7,771 bases of DNA from Propionibacteriaceae bacterium (GTDB lineage: Bacteria > Actinomycetota > Actinomycetes > Propionibacteriales > Propionibacteriaceae). The notes beneath the pieces were generated by a model, which did no database searches, was not told the origin of the DNA, and saw nothing but the letters and a program-made list of their open reading frames with translations. The stretch covers positions 1 through 7,771 of the forward strand of contig JAUNRO010000143.1 of NCBI GenBank assembly GCA_030544185.1, in the 5' to 3' direction. Position 1 is the first letter of the stretch. Each line of letters starts with the position of its first letter. The translations under genes were made by a program, and so were the position numbers. Below, in pieces: positions 1 to 5,760 of the stretch.

Positions 1-434
1 CCACCGTTCTCGTCATAGGTGGTCACCACCTGGGGGCGGAACTCGCGGATGACCCGGACGAGGGGGCCGGCGGCGACCGCCGGATCCTGCAGCGCGAAGC
101 ACCCCTCGGGCAGCGGCGGCAGCGGGTCACCCTCGGGCAGGCCTGAGTCCATGAACCCGAGCCAGGTCTGCTCGACACCGAGGATCTCCCGGGCCCGGTC
201 CATCTCCCGCGCCCGCACCTCGGCGAGGTTCGCCGCGATATCGGGCCGGTCCATCGCCGGGTTGAGGATCGAGCCGCGCTCACCGCCGGTGCAGGTGGCC
301 ACCATCACCCGGACCCCCTCGGCGACATAGCGCGCGGTCGTCGCCGCACCCTTGCTGGACTCGTCGTCGGGATGGGCGTGCACGTGCAACAGCCGCAGGT
401 CGGCGGCGTCGGTGCGATGCGGTGGGTGGTTCAT
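1..434 (-). CDS. mca: Mycothiol S-conjugate amidase Mca, N-terminal part (cut by window edge)
   Basis: Mca is a cytoplasmic zinc amidase that hydrolyses mycothiol S-conjugates of electrophiles and antibiotics, giving a mercapturic acid for export and glucosaminyl-inositol for mycothiol recycling. The 144 codons present begin [20 protein letters not shown] and contain the LmbE/PIG-L metal motif AHPDDE (residues 20-25). By homology H21 and D24 are zinc ligands and D23 is the catalytic base. [11 protein letters not shown] follows (26-36), then [13 protein letters not shown] (about 49-61), and TYDENGG at the window edge. The SSKGAAT and TYDENGG segments fit Mca better than the paralogue MshB, which from memory has a different loop after AHPDDES. 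The family is about 290 residues, so roughly half is missing. The ATG at 434 is chosen because GGAG (443-440) lies 5 nt upstream; an in-frame GTG directly before it leaves too little spacing. Divergent from the DUF4307 gene. Confidence 0.95.
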   Translation of the reverse strand, partial: MNHPPHRTDAADLRLLHVHAHPDDESSKGAATTARYVAEGVRVMVATCTGGERGSILNPAMDRPDIAANLAEVRAREMDRAREILGVEQTWLGFMDSGLPEGDPLPPLPEGCFALQDPAVAAGPLVRVIREFRPQVVTTYDENG

Positions 435-439
435 CACAT

Positions 440-454
440 CTCCACTGATAGTGG
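440..454 (-). promoter_or_regulatory. mca ribosome binding site with overlapping small palindrome
   Basis: On the minus strand GGAG (443-440) sits 5 nt before the mca ATG. It overlaps a 13-nt perfect inverted repeat, CCACT-ATC-AGTGG (454-442), whose last two bases are the first two of the Shine-Dalgarno sequence. This could be an operator or a small hairpin limiting ribosome access, or it could be chance. No convincing -10 hexamer for mca was found in the 63-nt divergent gap. Confidence 0.5.
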
Positions 455-485
455 TCGGGCGATCGGGCTGGTCGCCGGTTCAGCA

Positions 486-498
486 TAGGCTGGCCGGG
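486..498 (+). promoter_or_regulatory. Leaderless-type promoter of the DUF4307 gene
   Basis: TAGGCT (486-491) matches the actinobacterial -10 consensus TAnnnT and ends 6 nt before the GTG at 498, placing the expected transcription start on or beside the start codon. No Shine-Dalgarno sequence precedes the GTG, and no clear -35 is seen. The assignment rests on the hexamer, its spacing and its recurrence at four other genes here. Confidence 0.55.
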
Positions 499-896
499 TG
501 AGCCTCACCGAGTCCGACCGCCAACGCATCGCCGAGCGCTATCCAGTGCGCCGACGCCCCTGGCTGGTGCCGGTGATCGCCGCTCCCCTGCTGGCGCTGC
601 TGGTCCTGTGGCTCTGGATCTCCGCCTTTCACAGCAACCCGCCGCTGGCGGCCGACGTCGCCGGCTTCGAGGTCGTCTCCGATTCCGAGATCAAGGTCAC
701 GGTGACCATCGACCGGGCCCGTCCGGAGGTCACAGGGCACTGCCTGGTCTATGTGCAGGCGCCGAATTATGAGCGCGTGGGTGAGCTGATGGTCCCCGTC
801 GCCGCCTCCGCCCACAAGCTCGAAACCGTGGAGGTCACGGTGCGCACGTTCCGCCGCGCCACCGCCGCAGCTGTCGACAAGTGCACAGCCGACTGA
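498..896 (+). CDS. DUF4307 family single-pass membrane protein
   Basis: A 132-residue protein of the actinobacterial DUF4307 family; no function is established. A basic cytoplasmic N-terminus (residues 1-21, ending in RYPVRRRPW) precedes one hydrophobic segment (about 22-44, rich in Leu, Val and Trp), followed by an exported domain of about 88 residues. The tail reads as alternating beta-strand sequence (FEVVSDSEIKVTVTID, then CLVYVQAPN). It has two cysteines, C82 and C129, which could pair outside the membrane. The GTG start at 498 follows a leaderless-type promoter, and no upstream start fits better. The stop is 57 nt before greA, which has its own promoter-like hexamer. The position between mca and greA matches the mycobacterial Rv1081c locus from memory. 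A link to mycothiol chemistry is suggested only by neighbourhood. Confidence 0.88.
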   Translation: MSLTESDRQRIAERYPVRRRPWLVPVIAAPLLALLVLWLWISAFHSNPPLAADVAGFEVVSDSEIKVTVTIDRARPEVTGHCLVYVQAPNYERVGELMVPVAASAHKLETVEVTVRTFRRATAAAVDKCTAD

Positions 897-941
897 ACCT
901 GAGCAATCCTCCGGAAATTTCCCGGCCGATGCCGGGATTGG

Positions 942-954
942 TAAGCTCCTGCGA
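942..954 (+). promoter_or_regulatory. Leaderless-type promoter of greA
   Basis: TAAGCT (942-947) fits TAnnnT and ends exactly 6 nt before the greA ATG at 954; there is no purine-rich Shine-Dalgarno sequence. A perfect 10-bp palindrome, GGAAATTTCC (913-922), would span about -41 to -32 relative to a start at 954. The hairpin CCCGG-CCGATG-CCGGG (921-936) lies between the palindrome and the hexamer; its role is unknown. Confidence 0.55.
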
Positions 955-1466
955 TGGCAGAAACCGATTCGAACACCATCTGGCTGACCCAAGAGGCCTT
1001 CGACAAGCTGAACGAGGAGCTTGAATTCCTCACCGGCGAGGGCCGGGCGGAGATCTCGGCCCGCATCGCCGCGGCTCGCGAAGAGGGCGACCTCCGCGAG
1101 AACGGCGGCTATCACGCGGCCCGCGAGGAGCAGGGCAAGCAGGAGGCACGCATTGTGCAGCTGCAGGACATGCTCCGCCGCGCCGAGGTCGGCGAAGCGC
1201 CGGCGGCGACCGATACCGCCCAGCCGGGCACCATGATCACGATCGCCTTCTTCGGCGACACCGACGACACCGACACGTTCCTGCTCGGCTCCCGCGAGGT
1301 CATGGGTCTCGACGAGGCCGCCGATGATGTCAACGTCTATTCACCGCAGTCCCCCCTGGGCGCCGCGATCCTCAACCGCAAGGTCGGGGACACCGTCAGC
1401 TATGAGACGCCCAACGGCAAGACCGTCTCCGTCGACATCGTCAAGATCGAAGCCTTCGAGGGCTGA
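954..1466 (+). CDS. greA: Transcription elongation factor GreA
   Basis: GreA enters the secondary channel of RNA polymerase and stimulates cleavage of backtracked transcripts, rescuing stalled complexes. The 170 residues show both expected domains. The N-terminal antiparallel coiled coil (about 12-80) has the signature EEGDLRENGGYHAAREEQ (43-60), in which D46 and E49 match the acidic tip residues D41 and E44 of Escherichia coli GreA. The C-terminal FKBP-like domain (about 90-168) carries SPLGAAILNRKVGDTVSYE (133-151), close to the family's SPLG...GDxV motif. Length is normal (158-170). GGYHAAREEQGKQEARI resembles mycobacterial GreA more than the proteobacterial EYHAAKEQQ form. The ATG at 954 starts MAETDSNTIW and is preceded by a -10-like hexamer rather than a Shine-Dalgarno sequence. 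A strong terminator follows 18 nt after the stop. Confidence 0.97.
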   Translation: MAETDSNTIWLTQEAFDKLNEELEFLTGEGRAEISARIAAAREEGDLRENGGYHAAREEQGKQEARIVQLQDMLRRAEVGEAPAATDTAQPGTMITIAFFGDTDDTDTFLLGSREVMGLDEAADDVNVYSPQSPLGAAILNRKVGDTVSYETPNGKTVSVDIVKIEAFEG

Positions 1467-1484
1467 TCACCGGGTTTCCGCCAT

Positions 1485-1526
1485 ATGCGAACCGCCCCGG
1501 GAGACCGGGGCGGTTCGCATTTGTGT
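1485..1526 (+). terminator. Rho-independent terminator after greA
   Basis: A perfect 16-bp inverted repeat: ATGCGAACCGCCCCGG (1485-1500), loop GAGA, and its complement (1505-1520), followed by TTGTGT. The stem is long and GC-rich and the tail is modestly T-rich in the greA direction. The convergent DUF2089 gene ends 33 nt away. In that direction the tail is ATGGCGG, so termination there would rely on the stem alone. Confidence 0.88.
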
Positions 1527-1552
1527 GGGCCCGACAGACCCGGACGGTCCGC

Positions 1553-1960
1553 TCAGTCCTCGGCCAGCAACTTCTGGGCCTCGACGGGCGACAGCGTCCC
1601 GGCGGCGACCTGGGCGAGCACCTCGTCGCGGGTGGGCTTCGGTGCCGGCCCACCGCCGTTGTCCGCCTCGCCCGACAGCCCGAGCCGCATCAGCAGCTGG
1701 GTGAGGCGCAGCCGCGCCGTGGGATAGGACACCCCGAGATGCTTCTCGACCTCCCGCAGATTGCCGCGGGAGGCGAGGAAGACCCGCAGGGTCTCGATCT
1801 CGGCCGGGCTGAGGGCACAAAACTCGCAGGTGCTGAAGACCCCGGCGAGCTCGGTGCCGCACGAGGTGCACCCGAGCCGCGTGACGTGGAGCTGATCCCC
1901 ACAGACCGGGCAATCGCTCGGCGCCCGGTGGGTCTCATCATGGTGATGGGTGGCGGTCAT
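1553..1960 (-). CDS. DUF2089-type zinc-ribbon / helix-turn-helix protein with SHOCT-like tail
   Basis: A 135-residue soluble protein resembling the DUF2089 family, presumed to bind DNA; its target is unknown. After a His-rich start (HHH at 6-8) comes a zinc ribbon with C17-x2-C20 (CPVC) and C31-x2-C34 (CTSC), then a third CxxC, C45-x2-C48 (CEFC). Residues 51-92, beginning LSPAEIETLRVFLASRGNLR, contain a helix-turn-helix in which GVSYPTARLRL (76-86) would be the recognition helix. A Gly/Pro linker (101-110) leads to a short helical hairpin (111-134) like SHOCT domains, with VLAQVAAGTLSPVEAQKLL. The ATG at 1960 overlaps the stop of the upstream DUF4097 gene by one base (TGATG), with AGGAGG (1970-1965) 4 nt before it. 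The two genes are therefore one coupled operon. An upstream extension would run through coding sequence in another frame and shows no family similarity. Confidence 0.88.
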   Translation of the reverse strand: MTATHHHDETHRAPSDCPVCGDQLHVTRLGCTSCGTELAGVFSTCEFCALSPAEIETLRVFLASRGNLREVEKHLGVSYPTARLRLTQLLMRLGLSGEADNGGGPAPKPTRDEVLAQVAAGTLSPVEAQKLLAED

Positions 1961-1970
1961 CAGGCCTCCT
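1958..1970 (-). promoter_or_regulatory. Ribosome binding site and TGATG coupling between DUF4097 and DUF2089 genes
   Basis: On the minus strand AGGAGG (1970-1965) is followed by CCTG and then ATG (1960-1958), which shares its A with the upstream TGA stop (1962-1960). This consensus Shine-Dalgarno sequence fixes the DUF2089 start and suggests translational coupling with near-equal output of the two proteins. Confidence 0.85.
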
Positions 1971-3021
1971 GACGTGGTTCGGCACCGACACGGACCGTGG
2001 CGTGGCCCATGACCACACCGACATCGAGACGAGCCGCCCCATTGCCCATGACGACCTCGTCGCCGGCGCCACTGTGACCACCGGCCCACGCCACCTTGCC
2101 GAGCTGCGACTCGGCGCGGACGGTGACGTTGGACTCGTCGTCGAGCTGCACCACGAGCGACCCTGACTCACAACGCAACCGCGAGCGGCCCGTGGCGATC
2201 CGGCCCTTGACCGTCGCCTGGCCGGCCTGCACCAAGACGTCGTGGGCCTCCTCGATGCCGGTCAGCTTGGCCCCACCCGCTGTGACCCGGACCTTGCCGA
2301 GGAACCGGACGTTCTCGGTCGTGAGCGAACCCGCGGTGAGCTCGACGTCCACGATCAGGTTCGGGTTGACCCGAATGAACAGCTCCTTGCCGAGCCCGAG
2401 ATTGCGCACATCCTCGAGGCTGCGCGGTGGCCGCAACAAGGTGAACCCATCGATCGACGCCCCCAGCTCGCCATCGCTGGAGATCTCCAGCACCGACCCA
2501 GTGCGCCGCAGCACATGCGCCCCGTCGACCGAGGCGGTCGCCACCCGGGGCTCGCTGGCGATGCGCACGCGCCGCCCCACGGCGCGGACCGACACCCGAT
2601 CGACCCCCTTGGTGTTGGTGGTGCGCCGGTCGGCCGGCGGCACCCCGTCATCGGCGAACCCATCCGTCCCGGGCGGCCCCGTCGGCGGCTTGGGCCCATT
2701 CGGCGCGGGATCCTCCGCCTTGGGCGGCTGGTCACCCGTCACATAACTCGCGGCACGATTGAAGGTCTCCCGGGCGTAGGTCTGCCAGCGCGGCTCCGCC
2801 TTCGCCTCATCGGTCGGCTCGGAGCCGAAGTCGGGCGGCGAAGCGGAGTCGGACGAGGGGTCGGACTCGGTCGCCGACGTGGGCTCAGCGTCCACGTCCG
2901 GGGTCGCGGCCCCGCGCTCGTGGGCCGCCTTCAGGGCATCGATGCGTCGGTTCGCCTCGGCCGCGTCAATGCGACCAGCGGCAAGCTCCTCGAGAATCGG
3001 GGTCAGGTCAGGACTGCTCAT
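1960..3021 (-). CDS. DUF4097-type beta-repeat protein with SHOCT-like N-terminus
   Basis: A 353-residue soluble protein of unknown function; no signal peptide or membrane segment is visible. Residues 5-31 (LTPILEELAAGRIDAAEANR and on) form a SHOCT-like helical hairpin. A long low-complexity linker rich in Ser, Asp, Glu and Pro (about 33-78) follows, then a short possibly amphipathic helix (PRWQTYARETFNRAASYV, 77-94) and a Pro/Gly linker (97-138). The C-terminal half (about 140-347) consists of short alternating strands with repeating Gly/Ala-Gly turns, such as LTAGSLTTENV, VTAGGAKLTGI, VQAGQATVKG and CESGSLVVQL. This is the pattern of the DUF4097 putative adhesin/beta-solenoid family, to which Bacillus YvlB belongs. 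Start ATG at 3021 follows TAGATT by 6 nt without a Shine-Dalgarno sequence. The gene heads an operon with the DUF2089 gene and is divergent from marR. DUF4097 proteins in Firmicutes lie near envelope-stress genes; that role here is only inference. Confidence 0.82.
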   Translation of the reverse strand: MSSPDLTPILEELAAGRIDAAEANRRIDALKAAHERGAATPDVDAEPTSATESDPSSDSASPPDFGSEPTDEAKAEPRWQTYARETFNRAASYVTGDQPPKAEDPAPNGPKPPTGPPGTDGFADDGVPPADRRTTNTKGVDRVSVRAVGRRVRIASEPRVATASVDGAHVLRRTGSVLEISSDGELGASIDGFTLLRPPRSLEDVRNLGLGKELFIRVNPNLIVDVELTAGSLTTENVRFLGKVRVTAGGAKLTGIEEAHDVLVQAGQATVKGRIATGRSRLRCESGSLVVQLDDESNVTVRAESQLGKVAWAGGHSGAGDEVVMGNGAARLDVGVVMGHATVRVGAEPRQEA

Positions 3022-3033
3022 GCATCAAATCTA
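3021..3033 (-). promoter_or_regulatory. Leaderless-type promoter of the DUF4097-DUF2089 operon
   Basis: On the minus strand TAGATT (3033-3028) matches TAnnnT and ends 6 nt before the ATG at 3021; the spacer is TGATGC and there is no Shine-Dalgarno sequence. The -35 is weak (TTTCAA at 17-bp spacing). The surrounding 3022-3060 stretch is more AT-rich than the coding DNA, as expected of a promoter. Confidence 0.6.
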
Positions 3034-3126
3034 AAGTCGACCTACGCCATTTGAAACCGCGATTTTCCACTCTCCAACCCTGACCTGCCCCGGACCCGCC
3101 ACGAACCACCCCGCGGAACAGATAGT

Positions 3127-3167
3127 TGCATGACGCATGCATCGATCAATACTCTTGCATGGTGCAA
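3127..3167 (+). promoter_or_regulatory. Candidate MarR operators: two palindromes flanking the marR -10
   Basis: Two dyads lie at the marR start: TGCATG-ACG-CATGCA (3127-3141, perfect 6-bp arms) and TTGCA-TGG-TGCAA (3155-3167, perfect 5-bp arms). Both include TTGCATG (3126-3132 and 3155-3161). MarR dimers usually bind dyads of this size, and repressors of this family often sit on their own promoter. If transcription starts at 3162, the first dyad covers about -35 to -21 and the second -7 to +6, which would block polymerase. Binding by the adjacent MarR protein is inferred. Confidence 0.6.
3150..3162 (+). promoter_or_regulatory. Promoter of the marR-exporter operon
   Basis: TACTCT (3150-3155) fits the TAnnnT -10 consensus. 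The expected start 7 nt downstream is 3162, the G of an in-frame GTG one codon after the ATG at 3159. TTGCAT (3126-3131), at 18-bp spacing, is a partial -35. The hexamer lies between the two candidate operator dyads. Confidence 0.5.
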
Positions 3168-3647
3168 CCAAATGATTCCCCGCCGACGGCGACGGCCGTG
3201 CAGATCCTCGACTCGCTCATGGCCATCGCCCGGGCGTCCCGGAAGCGCTTCGACGGCGGCACCGACCAGGTCGGCTATTGGGTCGTGCACATGCTGGCCC
3301 AGCAGGGCCCCATCCGAAACAGCGAACTCGCCACCGTCTGCGGCCTCGACGCCTCCACCGTCTCCCGCCAGGTGCGCCACCTGGAGGAGGCCGGCGTGGT
3401 CCAGCGCTGCCCTGACCCCGCAGACGGCCGGGCACAGCTGCTCTCCCTCTCCCCCGCCGGTGAACAGCGGGTGGCCGCGGCGAAGGCGCGCCGCCTCGCC
3501 ATCGTGACCGAGCGCCTGACCGACTGGTCGGCCGAGGATGTCACCACGCTCGCCACACTGCTCACCCGCCTCGCCCGCGAGATCACCGAGACCTCCCCCG
3601 AGCGTGACGCGGCGTACTCCTCTTCGACCTCCGACCGACAGGACTGA
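3159..3647 (+). CDS. MarR-family winged-helix transcriptional regulator
   Basis: A dimeric DNA-binding regulator, probably a repressor that releases its operator when it binds a small molecule; it likely controls itself and the exporter 3 nt downstream. The 162 residues show the MarR layout. Dimerisation helix 1 (about 11-30, VQILDSLMAIARASRKRF) is followed by a winged helix containing LATVCGLDASTVSRQVRHLE (57-76); its recognition helix is about ASTVSRQVRHLEEAG. The wing carries DPADGRAQLLSLSPAGE, matching the family's D-x-R...L-x-L-T-x-x-G pattern. C-terminal helices complete the dimer interface, and a Ser-rich tail ends the protein. The start is uncertain. ATG 3159 is listed, but GTG 3162 fits a leaderless transcript from TACTCT better. 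An in-frame TTG at 3126 would add residues without family character and run through the first palindrome. Confidence 0.92.
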   Translation: MVQPNDSPPTATAVQILDSLMAIARASRKRFDGGTDQVGYWVVHMLAQQGPIRNSELATVCGLDASTVSRQVRHLEEAGVVQRCPDPADGRAQLLSLSPAGEQRVAAAKARRLAIVTERLTDWSAEDVTTLATLLTRLAREITETSPERDAAYSSSTSDRQD

Positions 3648-3650
3648 CCC

Positions 3651-5732
3651 GTGGCCAACCCCACCTCTGCGCAACCCGGCGAGGCGAAGCCGACGTTCCA
3701 GCTCGACCCGGCGGGACGCCGGGTCTTCATCGGCCTCATGCTGGGCATGCTGGTCGCCTCGATCAGCCAGACGATCGTCGGCCCCGCGATGCCGCGCATC
3801 GTGGCCGAGCTCGGCGGCATGGACCACTACTCCTGGCTCGCCACAGCCGCCATGCTCGTCTCCGCCATCACCGTGCCGATCGCGGGCAAGCTGTCCGACC
3901 TCTATGGCCGGCGCCCGTTCTATCTCGCGGGACTCGTGGTGTTCATGCTCGGCTCGGTGATCTCCGGCCTCGCCCCCAATTTCTGGACGCTGGTCGCCGG
4001 CCGCGCCGTCCAGGGCCTCGGGATGGGCACCCTCATGCCGCTGTCCCAGACGATCATCGGCGATATTGTGCCGGCGCGGTTCCGCGGGAAATACCAGGGC
4101 ATCATGGGAGCCGTCTTCGGCGTCACCTCGATCGCCGGCCCGCTCGCCGGGGGCTTCATCACCGACACCTGGGGCTGGCGGTGGCTGTTCTTCGTGAGCC
4201 TGCCGGTGGGCATCGTGGCGCTGTTCGTGATCGTCCGCTTCCTCCACCTGCCGCACACGAAGCGTGAGGTTCGCATCGACTACCTCGGCATGGTCACGCT
4301 CACCGTGGCGCTGGTCTCGATCCTGCTCGCGACCTCCTTCGGCGGCACGACGTGGCCATGGGCCTCGCCGCAGATCATCGGCCTCTATGTCATCGGCACG
4401 ATCTTCACGGTGGCCTTCATCATCGCCGAGACCCGCGCGGCCGAACCGGTCCTCCCGCTACGCCTGTTCCGCTCCTCGATCTTCACCCTGTCCAACATCG
4501 CGAGCTTCGGCGTGGCGATGCTGATGTTCGGCTCGATCATCTACATCCCCGTCTATGCCCAGGGCGTGATGGGCGTCAACGCCTCCCAGTCCGGCCTGAT
4601 CCTCATGCCGCTGATGCTGGGCATGATCGTGATGGGCATGGTCGCGGGGTTCCTGGTGACCAAGACCGGGCGCTACAAGGAGATCATCCTCGCCGGGGCA
4701 GTGCTGATGATTGCCGGCTACGGACTGCTGCTGCGCCTCGGCCATGGCTCCCATCCGATGGAGCTCACCGCGGCCATGACGGTGTTCGGCATCGGCCTGG
4801 GCCTGGCCATGCAGCAATACACGCTGGTCGTCCAGAACAGCGCCCGTCGCCAGGATCTCGGCGTCGCGACATCGTCCATCCAGTTCTTCCGCAACGTTGG
4901 CTCGACCGTGGGCATCGCGATTTTCGGGACCGTGATGACGAGTACGCTGCCGGGCGCGATCGCGGGGCATCTGCCCCCGGGTGCGGCCGGGCAGGTGGGC
5001 GAGGTCGACGCGGGCTCCGTCCTCGATCCGTCGGTCCTGTCGACGCTGCCGGCACCGGTCGCCGAGGCGATTCGGATGGGCCTCGCCGAGGCGCTGCACA
5101 CCACGTTCTGGATCGGGCTGCCCCTCGGCGTCCTCGTCCTCGCGACCTCCTTCTTCATCAAGGCGATCCCGCTGCGCGAGACCATCCAGTCGACCGAGGA
5201 GGCCGGCCGGGAGATGCTCGACGCGATGGCCCAGTCGAGCCACCATGCCCATGAGCTGGTGCCGCTGCTCAACGAGAACAGCCGCACCCGCGAGCGGATC
5301 ACCGGCTTGCAGTTCAGCATTCTCGCCGAGCGCGCCCGCCAGGGGCACTATCCGCTGCTGATCCAGGCGGTCACCGATCTGGGCCAGGGCGACCTCGAGC
5401 GCGGCATCGCCCTGCTCGAGCGCACCGCGACCATGCTCTCGACCGAAGATGATCAGCAGCTGATCGAGTCCGAGGAGTACGCCGCAGAGGTCGCGTCGTT
5501 CGGCGCGAAGGAAGGCGGCGTGCTGAGCCCCGCGCTGCGCCAGCAGCTCGCTGTGCTGTCGGCGCAGCGGGATCGCGAGGCGGTGCTGCAGAAGACCGAG
5601 CTGCCGGTGAGCAAGCGCTATGAGGCGGTGAACGTGCGCGATCTGCAATCGGTCGGCAATGACCTCAACGCCGCGCTGCTCGTGGACCTCAGCCTCACCG
5701 GCCTGCCCGATACGTGGTCGAACCGGACGTGA
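3651..5732 (+). CDS. DHA2-family (14-TM) MFS drug exporter with long soluble C-terminal tail
   Basis: A 693-residue proton-driven exporter of the EmrB/QacA type in the cytoplasmic membrane; substrate unknown. About 14 hydrophobic helices span 25-505. Motif A is GKLSDLYGRR (79-88), motif B is in TM4 with RAVQGLGMG (118-126), and the antiporter motif C in TM5 includes GVTSIAGPLAGG (157-168). The TM1 motif usually written LDxTIVxxALP reads ISQTIVGPAMP, so the common acidic residue is absent. Residues 510-693 are an added charged, mainly helical domain, beginning TIQSTEEAGREMLDAMAQSS, with no membrane segment. Most DHA2 proteins end near residue 500-550. M. tuberculosis Rv1877 has similar length and, from memory, a similar TM1, but its tail looks different. 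The GTG start has AGGA (3640-3643) 7 nt upstream. The gene is co-transcribed with marR, which implies ligand-induced efflux. Confidence 0.93.
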   Translation: MANPTSAQPGEAKPTFQLDPAGRRVFIGLMLGMLVASISQTIVGPAMPRIVAELGGMDHYSWLATAAMLVSAITVPIAGKLSDLYGRRPFYLAGLVVFMLGSVISGLAPNFWTLVAGRAVQGLGMGTLMPLSQTIIGDIVPARFRGKYQGIMGAVFGVTSIAGPLAGGFITDTWGWRWLFFVSLPVGIVALFVIVRFLHLPHTKREVRIDYLGMVTLTVALVSILLATSFGGTTWPWASPQIIGLYVIGTIFTVAFIIAETRAAEPVLPLRLFRSSIFTLSNIASFGVAMLMFGSIIYIPVYAQGVMGVNASQSGLILMPLMLGMIVMGMVAGFLVTKTGRYKEIILAGAVLMIAGYGLLLRLGHGSHPMELTAAMTVFGIGLGLAMQQYTLVVQNSARRQDLGVATSSIQFFRNVGSTVGIAIFGTVMTSTLPGAIAGHLPPGAAGQVGEVDAGSVLDPSVLSTLPAPVAEAIRMGLAEALHTTFWIGLPLGVLVLATSFFIKAIPLRETIQSTEEAGREMLDAMAQSSHHAHELVPLLNENSRTRERITGLQFSILAERARQGHYPLLIQAVTDLGQGDLERGIALLERTATMLSTEDDQQLIESEEYAAEVASFGAKEGGVLSPALRQQLAVLSAQRDREAVLQKTELPVSKRYEAVNVRDLQSVGNDLNAALLVDLSLTGLPDTWSNRT

Positions 5733-5739
5733 TGCCAAG

Positions 5740-5760
5740 CTGATCGTGACCAGCGATCAG
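5740..5760. terminator. Small hairpin between convergent genes (possible weak terminator)
   Basis: Perfect inverted repeat CTGATCG-TGACCAG-CGATCAG (7-bp arms, 7-nt loop) in the 24-nt gap between the convergent exporter and AI-2E genes, overlapping the AI-2E stop codon (5757-5759). No T-run follows on either strand, so intrinsic termination would be weak. It is the only structure available between the two converging transcripts. Confidence 0.35.

Noticed and set aside
1961..2089. 43-residue N-terminal extension of the DUF2089 protein
   Set aside because: It reads through the end of the DUF4097 gene in another frame as Arg/Gly/Trp-rich sequence; the TGATG overlap with AGGAGG gives a much better start.
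2242..3054. Plus-strand open frame of 270 codons opposite the DUF4097 gene
   Set aside because: Arg/Gly/Pro-rich composition with no family features; it is the antisense shadow of a gene with clear domain structure and its own promoter.
3126..3158. TTG start adding 11 residues to MarR
   Set aside because: The extra residues have no family similarity and the codons coincide with the first operator-like palindrome and the -10 hexamer.
3042..4256. Minus-strand open frame of 404 codons across marR and the exporter
   Set aside because: His/Gly/Arg-rich shadow frame opposite two well-supported genes; such long antisense frames are common at this GC content.
4458..5738. Minus-strand open frame of 426 codons opposite the exporter
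   Set aside because: No recognisable domain; composition (Arg, Gln, His, Gly) is typical of the complement of a membrane-protein gene.
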